Shown piece by piece: positions 48,550 to 58,670 of a stretch of DNA of 64,000 bases. Origin of the DNA: Eubacterium sp. Lineage in GTDB: Bacteria > Bacillota > Clostridia > Lachnospirales > Lachnospiraceae. Under the pieces are notes generated by a model that was not told the DNA's origin, searched no databases, and saw only the letters and a program-made list of their open reading frames with translations. The translations under genes were made by a program, and so were the position numbers. Location: NCBI GenBank assembly GCA_017619835.1, contig JAFZRN010000025.1, forward strand, positions 119,657-183,656, read 5' to 3'. Every line of letters starts with the position of its first letter. Position 1 is the first letter of the stretch.

Positions 48550-48984
48550 ATGATCAAATTCAGTGAAGACAGGCTTTCTGTCGCAGAATATCTTGGATTA
48601 CGTGAATCGGTAGGCTGGAAAAAGCTGACCGAAAGACAGGCAGAGCTTGCACTTGAAAACTGTATATATTCGATCTCGGCATATGATGAAGCCGAGGATG
48701 GTTCGAGGAAACTTATAGGAATGGGCAGGATAGTAGGTGACGGTGCCGTCATCTGTTATATCCAGGATCTGATCGTCCTTCCAGAATATCACGGAAGAGG
48801 CGTAGGCTCGGCTCTTATAAAACATCTTAAGAACTATGTTACGAATCTTAACACGGACGGCGAGGAAATGATGCTTGCCCTGATGTGCGCCAAAGGAAGA
48901 GAAGGCTTTTATGAAAGGCATGGCTTCATGGCACGTCCGACCGAGAATCTCGGCCCTGGAATGATAATATATCTTAAACGATAA
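48550..48984 (+). CDS. GNAT-family N-acetyltransferase
   Basis: 144 residues. GNAT motif A is visible as CYIQDLIVLPEYHGRGVGSA (acetyl-CoA pyrophosphate loop), with a preceding strand LIGMGRIVGDGA and the C-terminal EGFYERHGFMARPTE. This subgroup with V-GWKKLTERQAELAL near the N-terminus is common in Firmicutes, and its substrate is unknown. The start is ATG 48550. It lies 10 bp after hisF but need not be part of histidine synthesis. It ends in a bidirectional terminator. Confidence 0.9.
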   Translation: MIKFSEDRLSVAEYLGLRESVGWKKLTERQAELALENCIYSISAYDEAEDGSRKLIGMGRIVGDGAVICYIQDLIVLPEYHGRGVGSALIKHLKNYVTNLNTDGEEMMLALMCAKGREGFYERHGFMARPTENLGPGMIIYLKR

Positions 48985-49013
48985 AAATCGGGGATATTAT
49001 CCCCGATTTTTTT
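48983..49013. terminator. bidirectional terminator between convergent genes
   Basis: AAAAATCGGGGA / TCCCCGATTTTT, a 12-bp perfect stem with a 5-nt loop. T-runs on both strands serve the GNAT gene and the minus-strand gene that ends at 49039. Confidence 0.92.
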
Positions 49014-49038
49014 GTTTATTCAGATATATTTTTCTGAT

Positions 49039-52000
49039 TTATTTATCCAGATTTTCTCTTGCAGCTGCAAGCATCAGCTTGATACGATTTACCTGGTTAA
49101 CTTCGGATGCACCGGGATCGAAGTCGATCGGTGTAATGTTAGCATCCGGATAAACCGTACGGAGCTTCTTGATAACTCCTTTACCGATTATGTGGTTAGG
49201 CAGACATGCAAATGGCTGACAGCATACAATGTTCGGAGCGCCTTCTTTTATCAGCTCAACCATTTCTCCTGTAAGGAACCATCCCTCGCCGGTCTCATTT
49301 CCGATTGAAACGATAGGGCGGGCATAGCTTGCTATGGTGGCGATAGGTGTAGGCGGTTCAAAACGCTTACTTTGTTCGAGAGCCTTTGACATCGGTCTTC
49401 TCAGCTGCTCAAGCATCTTGATAAGCATATTGCTTATCTTTGCCGATTTCTTGGTCTTGCCGAGGAATTCGTATTTGTAATTACTGTTATATGCTGAATA
49501 GAAGAGGAAATCCAGAAGATCCGGCATTACAGCCTCCGCACCTTCGGCTTCCAGGAGGTCAACCAGATGGTTGTTTGCCGAAGGAAGGAACTTAACCAGG
49601 ATCTCGCCTACGATTCCGACCCTTGGTTTAACGATCGTCTCATCAAGCTCGATCTCATCAAATTCTCTTACTATATCACGAACGATCCTGCTGAAGTTAT
49701 GAGAGCCTCTCTCAATATCTCTGATACAGATCTTTTCCCATTTTCTATGAAGCTTATTAACAGAACCGGGCACCTTCTCATAAGGTCTTGTCCTGTAAAC
49801 TACACGCATAAAGAGGTCGCCATACATAACGGCATGCATTGCAGCTTTAAGACCCTTTAGATTGACCTTGAGTCCTGAATTCTTTTCAAGTCCCTGTGCA
49901 CTTATAGATACAACGGGGATATGTCCGTATCCCGACTTTTCAAGAGCACGTCTTATAAAGCCGATATAATTGGTAGCCCTGCAGCCACCGCCGGTCTGAG
50001 TGATCGCAACAGCGAGCTTATCAGTGTCGTATTTGCCTGACTGGATAGCTTCCATAAGCTGGCCTACAACGATTATCGAAGGGTAGCAGGCATCGTTATT
50101 AACGAATCTTAAGCCTTCATCGATAGTCGACTTGGTTGCATCCGGCAGCATCAGGAAGTTTACATGGAAATGATGCATTGCAGCCTGAAGCATCTTAAAA
50201 TGTATCGGCGACATTTGCGGACAGAGAACTGTATAATCGCCACGCATCTTCTTTGTAAACTCAACCTTATTGATGGCAGTTGAACAGTCGACAGGCTTAT
50301 ATTTCTTTTTCTCACGAACCTTCATGGCCGAAAGGAGTGAACGTATCCTTATCCTTGCGGCACCGAGGTTTGAAACCTCATCTATCTTAAGCACCGTATA
50401 GATCTTATTGGAATTTGAAAGTATATCCTTGACGCAGTCGGTCGTAACGGCATCAAGTCCGCAGCCGAAGCTGAAGAGCTGGACCAGTTCGAGGTTGGTC
50501 CTGGTCTTAACATAGTTAGCTGCCTTATAAAGTCTTGAATGGTACATCCACTGGTCGGATACGATAAGAGGTCTGTCCACATCGCTTAAATGGGAGATGG
50601 AGTCCTCTGAAAGTACTGCAACACCATAGGAGTTAATGAGCTCTGGGATACCATGGTTGATCTCCGGATCGATATGGTAAGGTCTTCCTGCAAGAACAAT
50701 TCCGACCCTGCCTGTCTCTTCGAGGAACTTAAGCGTCTCCTCACCTTTGGCTCTTACATCGCTCTTAACCTTTTCGGCCTCGGCATATGCCTTATCGATT
50801 GCGTTACTGATCTCATCCCTTGTAACATCGGTATATTTGGTAAACTCTCTATACATCCTGTCCTTAAGGGCAAGCTTGTTATCAAGTGCAAGGAAAGGAC
50901 GGATATAGGTTATATGCTCGGTCTCCAGCTCTTCCATGTTATTCTTGATATTCTCGGAATATGAAGTAACGATCGGACAGTTGTAGTGATTATTTGCGTC
51001 CGGTGTCTCATTCATTTCATATGGGATACAAGGATAGAAAATCGTCTTAAGACCCTGCTTAACAAGCCACATTACATGCCCGTGGCTTATCTTTGCGGGG
51101 TAGCACTCCGTATCACTCGGGATGGATTCGATTCCCAGCTGATAGATATTCTTATCCGACTTAGGTGAAAGTATTACCCTGTAGCCAAGTTCTGTCAGGA
51201 ATGTGAACCAGAACGGATAGTTTTCGTACATATTAAGAACTCTCGGAACACCGATCTCTCCACGGGGAGCCTTATCTATGGGAAGAGGCTCGTAGCCGAA
51301 CAGACGATTAAACTTATAATCATAGAGATTCGGAAGATTCTCTTTATTCTTCTTAAGACCAAGTCCCTTCTCGCAACGGTTACCGGTTATGAAACGTCTG
51401 TTTCCTGTGAACTTGTTAATAGTAAGAAGGCAGTTATTGGTACAGCCGCCGCAGCGCGCCATCTGAGTTTCATAGGTGAGCTCATTTACATCTTCACTTG
51501 GAAGAGTGGTGGACTCAAAGCCTTCCTCATAATTCTCTCTTGCGATAAGTGCGGCACCGAAAGCTCCCATGATACCCGCGATATCGGGGCGGATTGCCTT
51601 TGCACCGGATACAAGCTCGAAGGCTCTTAAGACTGCATCATTGTAGAAGGTACCACCCTGGACAACGATACGTGTACCAAGCTGCTTCGGATCAGTTAGC
51701 TTGATAACCTTAAGAAGTGCATTCTTTATTACCGAGTAAGCAAGACCAGCGGAGATATCCTCAACTGAGGCACCTTCCTTCTGTGCCTGCTTAACCTTTG
51801 AATTCATGAAAACCGTACATCTTGAGCCGAGATCGATAGGGCTGGATGCGAAAAGAGCGATCTTTGCAAAATCCTGAACCTTGTAATCAAGTGAATTTGC
51901 AAATGTCTCGATAAAGGATCCACATCCCGAAGAACAGGACTCGTTAAGCATTACGTTATCGACAACGCCGTTACGTATCTTGATACATTTCATGTCCTGA

Positions 52001-53259
52001 CCGCCGATATCAAGGATGGTATCTACCTTTGGGTCAAAGAAAGCGGCGGCAGTGTAGTGTGCGATAGTCTCAACCTCACCGTAATCAAGATTAAATGCAG
52101 ACTTAAGAAGGGCTTCGCCGTAGCCGGTTGAACAGCTTCCTGCGATCTTAACCCCCTCGGGAAGAGATGCATAGATCTCCTTCATAGCCTTTATGGTTGT
52201 CTTTACGGGACTTCCGTTATTATTACTGTAGAAGTCATAGAGAAGCTCGCCTTCCTCACCGATAAGTGCAAGCTTTGTAGTTGTCGAGCCCGCATCTATA
52301 CCAAGGAAGACATTTCCCTTATAAGTCGAGAGGTCGCCGCGTTTAACGATATATTTGGACATTCTCTCGGAAAATTCTTTATATGATGACTCATCCTTAA
52401 AAAGAGGATCAAGTCTGTTTACTTCAATCTCAATCTTAAGTTCGGGTGTAAGCTTCTCAGCCAGCTCTTTAAGTCCTACCATACCTTCTTCATCTGCATG
52501 AAGAGCAGCACCGGAAGCTGCAAAGAGGTGAGAGTTATCGGGAACGATTGAATGCTCCTCATCAAGATTAAGTGTATCGATGAATCTTTCCCTCAGCTGA
52601 TCCAGGAAATGAAGAGGTCCTCCGAGAAATGCAACATAGCCCCTGATAGGCTTACCGCAGGCAAGACCGGATATTGTCTGGTTAACAACAGCCTGGAAGA
52701 TGGATGCCGAAAGATTCGGCTTTGTAGCACCCTCGTTGATAAGAGGCTGGATATCCGTCTTTGCGAAAACTCCGCAGCGGGCAGCAATGGGGTGTATGGT
52801 ATCGTAGGACTTGGCCAGCTCATTTAACCCGGAAGCATCGGTCATGAGAAGGGCAGCCATCTGGTCGATGAAGGAACCTGTTCCTCCGGCGCAGACGGAA
52901 TTCATTCTCTGCTCGATACCGTTTTTTGAAAAGTATATGATCTTGGCGTCCTCACCTCCCAGCTCGATCGCAACCTGTGTTTTAGGTGCAAATGTCTTCA
53001 AAGCTGTAGATACACATACTACTTCCTGCTCAAAGGGAACACCGATGACATTCGAAAGTGCAAGACCGCCGGAACCGGTTATGTCGGCTGCGACATCCAT
53101 GTCACCTATGGCTTCGATGGCATTTTCAAGAAGCTCGCGAAGAGTTTCTTTGATCCTTGCGAAGTGACGCTTATATTCTGAATAAAGAATTCTGTTTTCA
53201 TCATCAATGATGGCGATCTTTACGGTTGTAGAACCGATATCAATTCCAAGACGATTCAA
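49039..53259 (-). CDS. 1406-aa fused 2-hydroxyacyl-CoA dehydratase-type activase/dehydratase protein
   Basis: One continuous protein with two ASKHA (BcrAD/BadFG, HgdC-like) ATPase domains: first [16 protein letters not shown] (about 1-260), second [18 protein letters not shown] (about 310-570). Cluster-ligand signatures are [15 protein letters not shown] and [17 protein letters not shown] Cys-rich junction near 600 ([11 protein letters not shown]) precedes a DUF2229 domain (about 640-870) and a HgdB/HGD-D-like dehydratase domain (about 900-1350, [15 protein letters not shown]). Proteins of this length and order are conserved in Clostridia and other anaerobes, but the substrate is unproven; the classical activase drives ATP-dependent electron transfer to the dehydratase. 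It is monocistronic, with a promoter at 53330-53358, and diverges from mtnN. Confidence 0.88.
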   Translation of the reverse strand: MNRLGIDIGSTTVKIAIIDDENRILYSEYKRHFARIKETLRELLENAIEAIGDMDVAADITGSGGLALSNVIGVPFEQEVVCVSTALKTFAPKTQVAIELGGEDAKIIYFSKNGIEQRMNSVCAGGTGSFIDQMAALLMTDASGLNELAKSYDTIHPIAARCGVFAKTDIQPLINEGATKPNLSASIFQAVVNQTISGLACGKPIRGYVAFLGGPLHFLDQLRERFIDTLNLDEEHSIVPDNSHLFAASGAALHADEEGMVGLKELAEKLTPELKIEIEVNRLDPLFKDESSYKEFSERMSKYIVKRGDLSTYKGNVFLGIDAGSTTTKLALIGEEGELLYDFYSNNNGSPVKTTIKAMKEIYASLPEGVKIAGSCSTGYGEALLKSAFNLDYGEVETIAHYTAAAFFDPKVDTILDIGGQDMKCIKIRNGVVDNVMLNESCSSGCGSFIETFANSLDYKVQDFAKIALFASSPIDLGSRCTVFMNSKVKQAQKEGASVEDISAGLAYSVIKNALLKVIKLTDPKQLGTRIVVQGGTFYNDAVLRAFELVSGAKAIRPDIAGIMGAFGAALIARENYEEGFESTTLPSEDVNELTYETQMARCGGCTNNCLLTINKFTGNRRFITGNRCEKGLGLKKNKENLPNLYDYKFNRLFGYEPLPIDKAPRGEIGVPRVLNMYENYPFWFTFLTELGYRVILSPKSDKNIYQLGIESIPSDTECYPAKISHGHVMWLVKQGLKTIFYPCIPYEMNETPDANNHYNCPIVTSYSENIKNNMEELETEHITYIRPFLALDNKLALKDRMYREFTKYTDVTRDEISNAIDKAYAEAEKVKSDVRAKGEETLKFLEETGRVGIVLAGRPYHIDPEINHGIPELINSYGVAVLSEDSISHLSDVDRPLIVSDQWMYHSRLYKAANYVKTRTNLELVQLFSFGCGLDAVTTDCVKDILSNSNKIYTVLKIDEVSNLGAARIRIRSLLSAMKVREKKKYKPVDCSTAINKVEFTKKMRGDYTVLCPQMSPIHFKMLQAAMHHFHVNFLMLPDATKSTIDEGLRFVNNDACYPSIIVVGQLMEAIQSGKYDTDKLAVAITQTGGGCRATNYIGFIRRALEKSGYGHIPVVSISAQGLEKNSGLKVNLKGLKAAMHAVMYGDLFMRVVYRTRPYEKVPGSVNKLHRKWEKICIRDIERGSHNFSRIVRDIVREFDEIELDETIVKPRVGIVGEILVKFLPSANNHLVDLLEAEGAEAVMPDLLDFLFYSAYNSNYKYEFLGKTKKSAKISNMLIKMLEQLRRPMSKALEQSKRFEPPTPIATIASYARPIVSIGNETGEGWFLTGEMVELIKEGAPNIVCCQPFACLPNHIIGKGVIKKLRTVYPDANITPIDFDPGASEVNQVNRIKLMLAAARENLDK

Positions 53260-53329
53260 TAGACTGTACTCCTTTAATCAATTTTTTATTTCATATTTAT
53301 ATGTATTTCTGTCATGGACAGCTTTCGAT

Positions 53330-53358
53330 ATTATAATTCAACCATAGTTTAAATTCAA
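53330..53358 (-). promoter_or_regulatory. promoter of the activase/dehydratase gene
   Basis: On the minus strand: TTGAAT (53358-53353), 17 bp, TATAAT (53335-53330). Confidence 0.6.
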
Positions 53359-53399
53359 TACGGATTTGATTTGAATAATGCAAGTTATCCAATATCTTT

Positions 53400-53428
53400 T
53401 TGTGTTTTAGCGAGTTTAATGATATAAT
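53400..53428 (+). promoter_or_regulatory. promoter of mtnN
   Basis: TTGTGT (53400-53405), 17 bp, TATAAT (53423-53428) with extended TGA. The 211-bp divergent gap holds only this and the minus-strand promoter. Confidence 0.6.
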
Positions 53429-53470
53429 CAAGCACGTGAGAATAATTAAACCAAGGGGGTTATCAGAGTT

Positions 53471-54184
53471 ATGATAGGAATCATCGCCGCAATGGATAAA
53501 GAGATTGACGGTATCAAAAACATGATGATGGAAGAGTGCGAGGTAGATAAAAAGGTCATATCCGGAATGGAATTCTGGCAGGGTACTCTTTATGATAACG
53601 ATGTTGTTCTTGTAAGAAGCGGTATCGGTAAGGTAAATGCAGCAATGGCTGCCGAGGTCCTTTCCACCGTATATAATGTTAAGTCATTGATCAATACAGG
53701 AATCGCCGGTTCACTTGATGACAGGATAGATATTGGAGATATAGTCCTTTCGACTGAAGCACAGGAGCATGATATGGATGTTACCGGGCTTGGTTATAAG
53801 AAGGGAATCATCCCGGATCAGGATACCAGTGTTTATAAGGCTGATGAGAGACTTGCGGGTATAGCTCAGGAGGTATGCCACAAGGTTAATCCCGATATCA
53901 AGGTATTTCTGGGAAAGGTGGTTTCCGGTGACCAGTTCATTTCCGATAAAGCTGCCAAGCAGGCTATAATCGAAAATGTCGGCGGAATGTGTACTGAGAT
54001 GGAAGGAGCTGCGATCGCACATGTTGCTCATATGAATGATGTTCCGTTCCTTATCATCCGTTCCATATCAGATAAGGCAAATGACGACGCAGAAGTTGAT
54101 TATCCTTCCTTCCAGAAGAAGGCTATCAACAATTCCGTTAAACTTGTATCAGGAATGCTCAGCCTGATGGCTCAGCTTGACTAA
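53471..54184 (+). CDS. mtnN: 5'-methylthioadenosine/S-adenosylhomocysteine nucleosidase
   Basis: 237 residues. This enzyme hydrolyses MTA and SAH, recycling SAM by-products and feeding autoinducer-2 synthesis. N-terminal IGIIAAMDKEIDGI has the catalytic Glu12-type residue. LVRSGIGKVNAAMAAEVL is the nucleobase/ribose site, CTEMEGAAIAHVA holds the ribose-binding Met-Glu, and IRSISDKAND has the catalytic Asp. The TAA stop overlaps the first base of a family C palindrome. Confidence 0.96.
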   Translation: MIGIIAAMDKEIDGIKNMMMEECEVDKKVISGMEFWQGTLYDNDVVLVRSGIGKVNAAMAAEVLSTVYNVKSLINTGIAGSLDDRIDIGDIVLSTEAQEHDMDVTGLGYKKGIIPDQDTSVYKADERLAGIAQEVCHKVNPDIKVFLGKVVSGDQFISDKAAKQAIIENVGGMCTEMEGAAIAHVAHMNDVPFLIIRSISDKANDDAEVDYPSFQKKAINNSVKLVSGMLSLMAQLD

Positions 54185-54214
54185 TGCAACTGATCCCCCG
54201 TCCCAGAGTTGCAT
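54184..54214. repeat. dispersed 31-bp palindrome family C, copy 2 (single)
   Basis: ATGCAAC and GTTGCAT ends around TGATCCCCCGTCCCAGA. The ends and length are the same as C1b at 27608-27638. It starts at the last base of the mtnN stop codon. Confidence 0.88.
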
Positions 54215-54223
54215 AATTTGTTA

Positions 54224-54252
54224 TAGACTTACAACTTCAACTGTGCTATAAT
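54224..54252 (+). promoter_or_regulatory. promoter of tig-clpP-clpX-engB
   Basis: Consensus -10 TATAAT (54247-54252) with extended TGC; the -35 is weak (TAGACT, 54224-54229). Confidence 0.55.
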
Positions 54253-54254
54253 TT

Positions 54255-54296
54255 CACGGTTAACGCCCAATTGATAGGCGCTGGCCGTGATTTTTT
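54255..54296 (+). terminator. terminator-like hairpin in the tig leader
   Basis: CACGG / CCGTG and CGCC / GGCG pair in one interrupted stem around a 9-nt loop, followed by ATTTTTT. It sits after the -10 and 54 bp before the tig ATG. It may terminate mtnN transcripts or act as a leader attenuator. Part of the 5' arm would fall upstream of the start site of the promoter above. Confidence 0.55.
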
Positions 54297-54349
54297 GTAA
54301 AGACATTCCTCAAAAAGTTGGTTTTGAGGATATATAAGGAGGAAATAAA

Positions 54350-55636
54350 ATGAGCGCTACATTTGAAAAGCTTGAAGGTAATATGGCTGATATTACCATC
54401 ACCGTACCCGCAGAGGATTTCAGAAAGGCATGTGTTGATGTCTATAACAGAACAAAGGGAAAATTCCAGTTCGACGGATTCCGTAAGGGTAAGGTTCCCA
54501 TGGCATATATCGAGAAGGCATATGGTTATGCCGTATTCTATGAGGATGCTGCAAATGACCTCATTAACAAGACATATTTCGAGGAGATCAAGGATCTTGA
54601 CCTCGACATCGTTTCCAATCCCGAGATCTCAGTAAGCCAGATCGAGAAGGGTAAGGATTTCATCTATAAAGCAAAGGTTGCTACAAAGCCTCCCGTTGAG
54701 CTCGGTGACATCGAGTCTATCGAAATCGAGAAGGTTGTAACCGAGGTTACAGATGAGGACGTTGAGAAAGAGATCGAGAGAAAGCTTAAGGAGAACTCCT
54801 CTAAGAAGGAAGTTACAGACAGAGCTGCCCAGAGCGGTGATGAGACAATGATCAACTTCGAGGGCTTCGTTGACGGAGTTGCATTCGAAGGCGGAAAGGG
54901 TGAGAATTATCCTCTCGTTCTCGGTTCAGGTTCATTCATCCCCGGTTTCGAGGATCAGATCATCGGTCATAACATCGGCGACAGCTTCGATGTAAATGTT
55001 ACATTCCCCGAAGAATATCAGGCAGAAGACCTTGCAGGTAAGGATGCTGTATTCAAGTGTGACCTTCTTGCAATCAAGGAAACAGTACTTCCCGAGCTTG
55101 ATGATGAATATGTATCTGATACAACTGACTTTGAGACAGTTGATGAATTTAAAGCTGATATCCGCAAGACTCTTGAGGAGAGAAAAGCCCAGACTGCTAA
55201 GAGAGAAAAGGAAGATAAGGCTGTTGAGAAGCTTGTAGAGATCTCCAAGATGGAGCTTCCCGAGGCTATGATCTCTTATCAGCAGGATAAGATGGTTGAT
55301 AACTTCGGCCAGCAGCTTATGTATCAGGGTATGAACCTTGAGCAGTATCTCAACATGACAGGCCAGACAAGAGATGACATGAGAGATCAGGTTCGTCCCG
55401 AGGCTGAGAAGCAGATCAAGAAGAGCCTTGTAGTTGAGGCAGTAGCTGATGCTCAGAACTTTGAGATCACTGAAGAGGATAAGGCTGCAGAGATCGAGAA
55501 GATGGCTAAGCAGTATCAGATGGAAGTTGATAAGATCAAGGAGATCATGGGTGAGGAGCAGATGGAAGCTCTCGCTATCGATCTTAAAATGCAGAAAGCG
55601 GTTGAGTATATTGCTTCCAAAGTTAAGGAGGTATAA
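54350..55636 (+). CDS. tig: trigger factor
   Basis: 428-aa ribosome-bound chaperone and prolyl isomerase. N-terminal ribosome-binding domain with signature [13 protein letters not shown] (GFRxGxxP), a central FKBP-type PPIase domain ([36 protein letters not shown]) and an alpha-helical C-terminal domain. The ribosome site is AAGGAGG. It heads the tig-clpP-clpX-engB operon, an arrangement conserved in many Firmicutes, and the coding bias is that of a highly expressed gene. Confidence 0.97.
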   Translation: MSATFEKLEGNMADITITVPAEDFRKACVDVYNRTKGKFQFDGFRKGKVPMAYIEKAYGYAVFYEDAANDLINKTYFEEIKDLDLDIVSNPEISVSQIEKGKDFIYKAKVATKPPVELGDIESIEIEKVVTEVTDEDVEKEIERKLKENSSKKEVTDRAAQSGDETMINFEGFVDGVAFEGGKGENYPLVLGSGSFIPGFEDQIIGHNIGDSFDVNVTFPEEYQAEDLAGKDAVFKCDLLAIKETVLPELDDEYVSDTTDFETVDEFKADIRKTLEERKAQTAKREKEDKAVEKLVEISKMELPEAMISYQQDKMVDNFGQQLMYQGMNLEQYLNMTGQTRDDMRDQVRPEAEKQIKKSLVVEAVADAQNFEITEEDKAAEIEKMAKQYQMEVDKIKEIMGEEQMEALAIDLKMQKAVEYIASKVKEV

Positions 55637-55638
55637 GA

Positions 55639-56220
55639 ATGGCATTAGTACCTACAGTCATTGAGACTACCAACAGAGGCGAAAGAGCCTATGATATCTA
55701 CTCGAGACTTTTAAAGGAGAGAATCATTTTCCTTGGTGATGAGGTAAATGATGTAACAGCAAGCCTCGTTGTGGCTCAGCTTCTTTTCCTTGAATCAGAG
55801 GATTCAAACAAGGATATCAATCTGTATATAAACAGCCCGGGCGGTTCGGTTACTGCGGGTATGGCTATATACGATACCATGAATTATATCAAATGTGATG
55901 TATCCACCATCTGTGTCGGTATGGCTGCATCCATGGGCGCTTTCCTTCTTTCAGGCGGCGCTAAGGGTAAGAGATTTGCTCTTCCTAATTCAGAGATAAT
56001 GATCCATCAGCCTCTCGGCGGTACCCAGGGTCAGGCAACTGATATGGAGATCGACGTTAAGCATATGCTGAGGATCAAGGAAAACTTAGTTAAGATCATG
56101 GCTGAGAACTGTGGCAAGGATTATGACACGGTTTATGCAGACTGCGAAAGAAACAACTGGATGACAGCTGATATGGCAGTTGAATATGGTCTTATCGACA
56201 GTGTTGTAAGTAACAGATAA
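55639..56220 (+). CDS. clpP: ATP-dependent Clp protease proteolytic subunit ClpP
   Basis: 193 residues. Catalytic Ser in [15 protein letters not shown], His in [12 protein letters not shown], and Asp in [19 protein letters not shown]-terminal axial loop and handle helix are in place. It forms a tetradecameric chamber and pairs with ClpX, encoded 14 bp downstream, to degrade tagged or regulatory proteins. The start lies 2 bp after the tig stop; the ribosome site is AAGGAGG within the end of tig. Confidence 0.97.
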   Translation: MALVPTVIETTNRGERAYDIYSRLLKERIIFLGDEVNDVTASLVVAQLLFLESEDSNKDINLYINSPGGSVTAGMAIYDTMNYIKCDVSTICVGMAASMGAFLLSGGAKGKRFALPNSEIMIHQPLGGTQGQATDMEIDVKHMLRIKENLVKIMAENCGKDYDTVYADCERNNWMTADMAVEYGLIDSVVSNR

Positions 56221-56234
56221 TAAGGAGAATATAG

Positions 56235-57464
56235 ATGGCAGGTCGTAAGGACGAAAAGATACTTACTTGCTCCTTCTGTGGCAAGACACAGGATCAGGTC
56301 AGAAAGCTTATAGCCGGACCTGAGGTATATATATGCGATGACTGTGTCCAGATATGCAGAGATATAATCGATGAAGAGCTCGGAAGTTTTGATGCCGAAA
56401 ACGGCGAGCTTAACCTTCCAAAGCCGAAGGAGATAAAGGCTTTCCTCGATGATTATGTTATCGGTCAGGAAGCAGCCAAGAAGGCGCTTTCCGTAGCTGT
56501 ATATAATCATTATAAGAGAGTTATCGCCGGCAAGACCTTCGATGTAGAGCTTCAGAAGAGTAATATCCTGATGATCGGACCCACAGGTTCAGGTAAGACA
56601 TATCTTGCACAGACACTTGCAAAAATGTTAAATGTTCCGTTTGCCATTGCCGATGCAACGACTCTTACAGAGGCAGGATACGTTGGTGAGGATGTTGAGA
56701 ATATCCTTCTTAAGCTTATCCAGGCGGCTGATTATGATATCGACAGGGCAGAAAAGGGAATCATATATATCGATGAGATCGATAAGATCTCTAAGAAGTC
56801 CGAAAATGTTTCGATTACCCGTGACGTTTCCGGAGAAGGTGTTCAGCAGGCACTTCTTAAGATAGTTGAGGGAACGATAGCTTCCGTACCTCCTCAGGGC
56901 GGACGTAAGCATCCTCAGCAGGAGTTTATCGAGATCGATACCTCCAACATCCTCTTTATATGCGGAGGAGCCTTTGACGGACTTGATAAGGTTATCGAGA
57001 ACCGTGTAGGTAAGAAGTCGATCGGTTTCAATGCCGATATCCAGCTGGATAAGACTATCGTGGATACTGAGCTCTTACGTCAGGTTCAGCCTCAGGATCT
57101 TGTAAAATTCGGTATCATTCCGGAATTCGTAGGACGTGTTCCCGTTGTTGTAACTCTTGATCAGCTTGATGAAGAGGCTCTCGTAAGCATACTTACGGTT
57201 CCGAAATCATCCATCGTTAAGCAGTATAAGAAGCTTTTCGAATTTGACGGAGTTGATCTTGACTTCCATGAGGATGCATTAAGAGAGGTTGCAAAGGAAG
57301 CTATGGAAAGAGCTACCGGAGCAAGAGGTCTTAGAGCTATCCTTGAAAATGCCATGACGGACGTAATGTATGAGATACCGTCGGATGATACAATAACAAA
57401 GGTTACTATCACTAAGGAGACTGTATCAGAAGGTGCAGATCCCGAAGTTGAACGTGTAAGTTAA
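56235..57464 (+). CDS. clpX: ATP-dependent Clp protease ATP-binding subunit ClpX
   Basis: 409 residues. Zinc-binding dimer domain with C4 motif (TCSFCGKTQ and CDDCVQIC), Walker [13 protein letters not shown], Walker [11 protein letters not shown], sensor-1, sensor-2 GARGLRA, and the ClpP-docking IGF loop in [10 protein letters not shown]. It unfolds substrates and feeds ClpP. The pore loop GYVGEDVEN is intact. It is third in the operon; engB starts 10 bp downstream. Confidence 0.97.
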   Translation: MAGRKDEKILTCSFCGKTQDQVRKLIAGPEVYICDDCVQICRDIIDEELGSFDAENGELNLPKPKEIKAFLDDYVIGQEAAKKALSVAVYNHYKRVIAGKTFDVELQKSNILMIGPTGSGKTYLAQTLAKMLNVPFAIADATTLTEAGYVGEDVENILLKLIQAADYDIDRAEKGIIYIDEIDKISKKSENVSITRDVSGEGVQQALLKIVEGTIASVPPQGGRKHPQQEFIEIDTSNILFICGGAFDGLDKVIENRVGKKSIGFNADIQLDKTIVDTELLRQVQPQDLVKFGIIPEFVGRVPVVVTLDQLDEEALVSILTVPKSSIVKQYKKLFEFDGVDLDFHEDALREVAKEAMERATGARGLRAILENAMTDVMYEIPSDDTITKVTITKETVSEGADPEVERVS

Positions 57465-57474
57465 GGAGATCATC

Positions 57475-58080
57475 TTGAAGATAAAGACTTCAGAGCTTGC
57501 ATGTGTCTGCGGAGTTACATCTAAGTTTCCGGATTATGATAAGCCGGAGATAGCATTTGCAGGCCGTTCAAATGTAGGCAAATCATCCTTAATAAATTCG
57601 CTTTTAAATCGTAAAAATCTTGCCAGGACTTCATCAAGTCCCGGCAAGACTGTTACGATTAATTTTTATGCAATTAATGAAGAATTCTATCTTGTGGATC
57701 TTCCGGGGTACGGATATGCCAAGGCTTCCCTTGAGGAAAGAGCCCGCTGGGGCAAGATGATCGAAAGATATCTTTCCAAGAGAGAAAACTTAGTCTGCAT
57801 AGTTCTTCTTGTTGATATCAGACATGCTCCTTCCAAGGATGATGTCATGATGTATGATTATATCATTAACAGTGGCTTTAAACCCGTTATCGTTGCGACC
57901 AAGTATGACAAAATAAAAAGAAGCCAGAAGGATAAACAGCTTAAGCTGATAAGAGATACCCTTAAGGCTCCTAAAGATCAGATCATCATTCCTCATTCAT
58001 CACTTGATAAGACCGGAAGAGAGGAGCTTCTCGGTCTCATTGATCAGTTTTTATCCCAGAGCTCGTTGACAAGCATCTGA
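57475..58080 (+). CDS. engB: ribosome biogenesis GTPase EngB (YihA/YsxC)
   Basis: 201 residues from TTG 57475 behind AAGGAGAT. G motifs: GRSNVGKSSLINSLLNR (G1), SPGKTVTINFY (G2), DLPGYGYAKAS (G3), TKYDKIKR (G4) and the PHSSLDKTG G5 segment. It acts in 50S subunit assembly. Its last 37 bp overlap the 3' end of the DUF4364 gene on the other strand, so no shared terminator fits between them. Confidence 0.96.
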   Translation: MKIKTSELACVCGVTSKFPDYDKPEIAFAGRSNVGKSSLINSLLNRKNLARTSSSPGKTVTINFYAINEEFYLVDLPGYGYAKASLEERARWGKMIERYLSKRENLVCIVLLVDIRHAPSKDDVMMYDYIINSGFKPVIVATKYDKIKRSQKDKQLKLIRDTLKAPKDQIIIPHSSLDKTGREELLGLIDQFLSQSSLTSI

Positions 58081-58571
58081 TAAACGTCTGTACTTTTGGT
58101 ACGCCAGTTGTCGCAGATGAGTCTGGCAAGTTCTTTATCCGGAACGTTCATCTTGATATCTACAAGATTCTCGCGCTTTTCCCTGATAGCACATTCTACT
58201 GTGTATTCGTTATGATCATTCAGTGTATAATCGGAGAATATCTCTGATTCATTTTTAAGATTTATTTTTTCCTTCTTGAAATATTCCCTGATTTCCTGTT
58301 TAATAGTATTGGAAATTCTTTTTTCAAAATAAGAGAGAGCTTCTTCTCCCTGATTTGTTATCTGGTAGTGCTGTGTGTTACGTATGGTGCTGACGGATAT
58401 AAAATTCTTGTCTATCAGTTCGCTTATAGATTCGTGGATATTGAAAAGATTCGTATATCCCCTGTCAAGTATAAAGCTCGTTATCTGGGCGTTAGTGATC
58501 GTATACTCGTCCGTTCTGTCAAGCATATACAGTATTATAAGCTTATATAGCATTAGATTTTGATTATCCAT
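58044..58571 (-). CDS. DUF4364-family protein with winged-helix pattern
   Basis: 175 residues from the ATG that begins MDNQNLMLYKLIILYML (58571). A further in-frame ATG at 58607 adds 12 residues but has no ribosome site. The first 80 residues read as a winged helix-turn-helix (ITNAQITSFILDRGYTNLFN, ISELIDKNFISVSTIR, HYQITNQGEEALSYF), suggesting a transcription regulator. The rest is a mixed alpha/beta domain. DUF4364 genes are found mostly in Clostridia and Bacilli, with no proven function. It is convergent with engB (37-bp overlap) and diverges from rho. Confidence 0.85.
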   Translation of the reverse strand: MDNQNLMLYKLIILYMLDRTDEYTITNAQITSFILDRGYTNLFNIHESISELIDKNFISVSTIRNTQHYQITNQGEEALSYFEKRISNTIKQEIREYFKKEKINLKNESEIFSDYTLNDHNEYTVECAIREKRENLVDIKMNVPDKELARLICDNWRTKSTDVYQMLVNELWDKN

Positions 58572-58670
58572 ATCTGCTCCAATAATTAGAAATTTACGTT
58601 GCCTCAAGGGGTAATGTTAAGGATAAAACAATTATTATGTATTTGCAAGTCTTTTAAAGTGAGGTTTTAT

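Noticed and set aside
54932-55645. 237-codon minus-strand frame opposite trigger factor
   Set aside because: Leu/His-rich composition is a shadow of tig codon usage; tig has all family domains and a good ribosome site.
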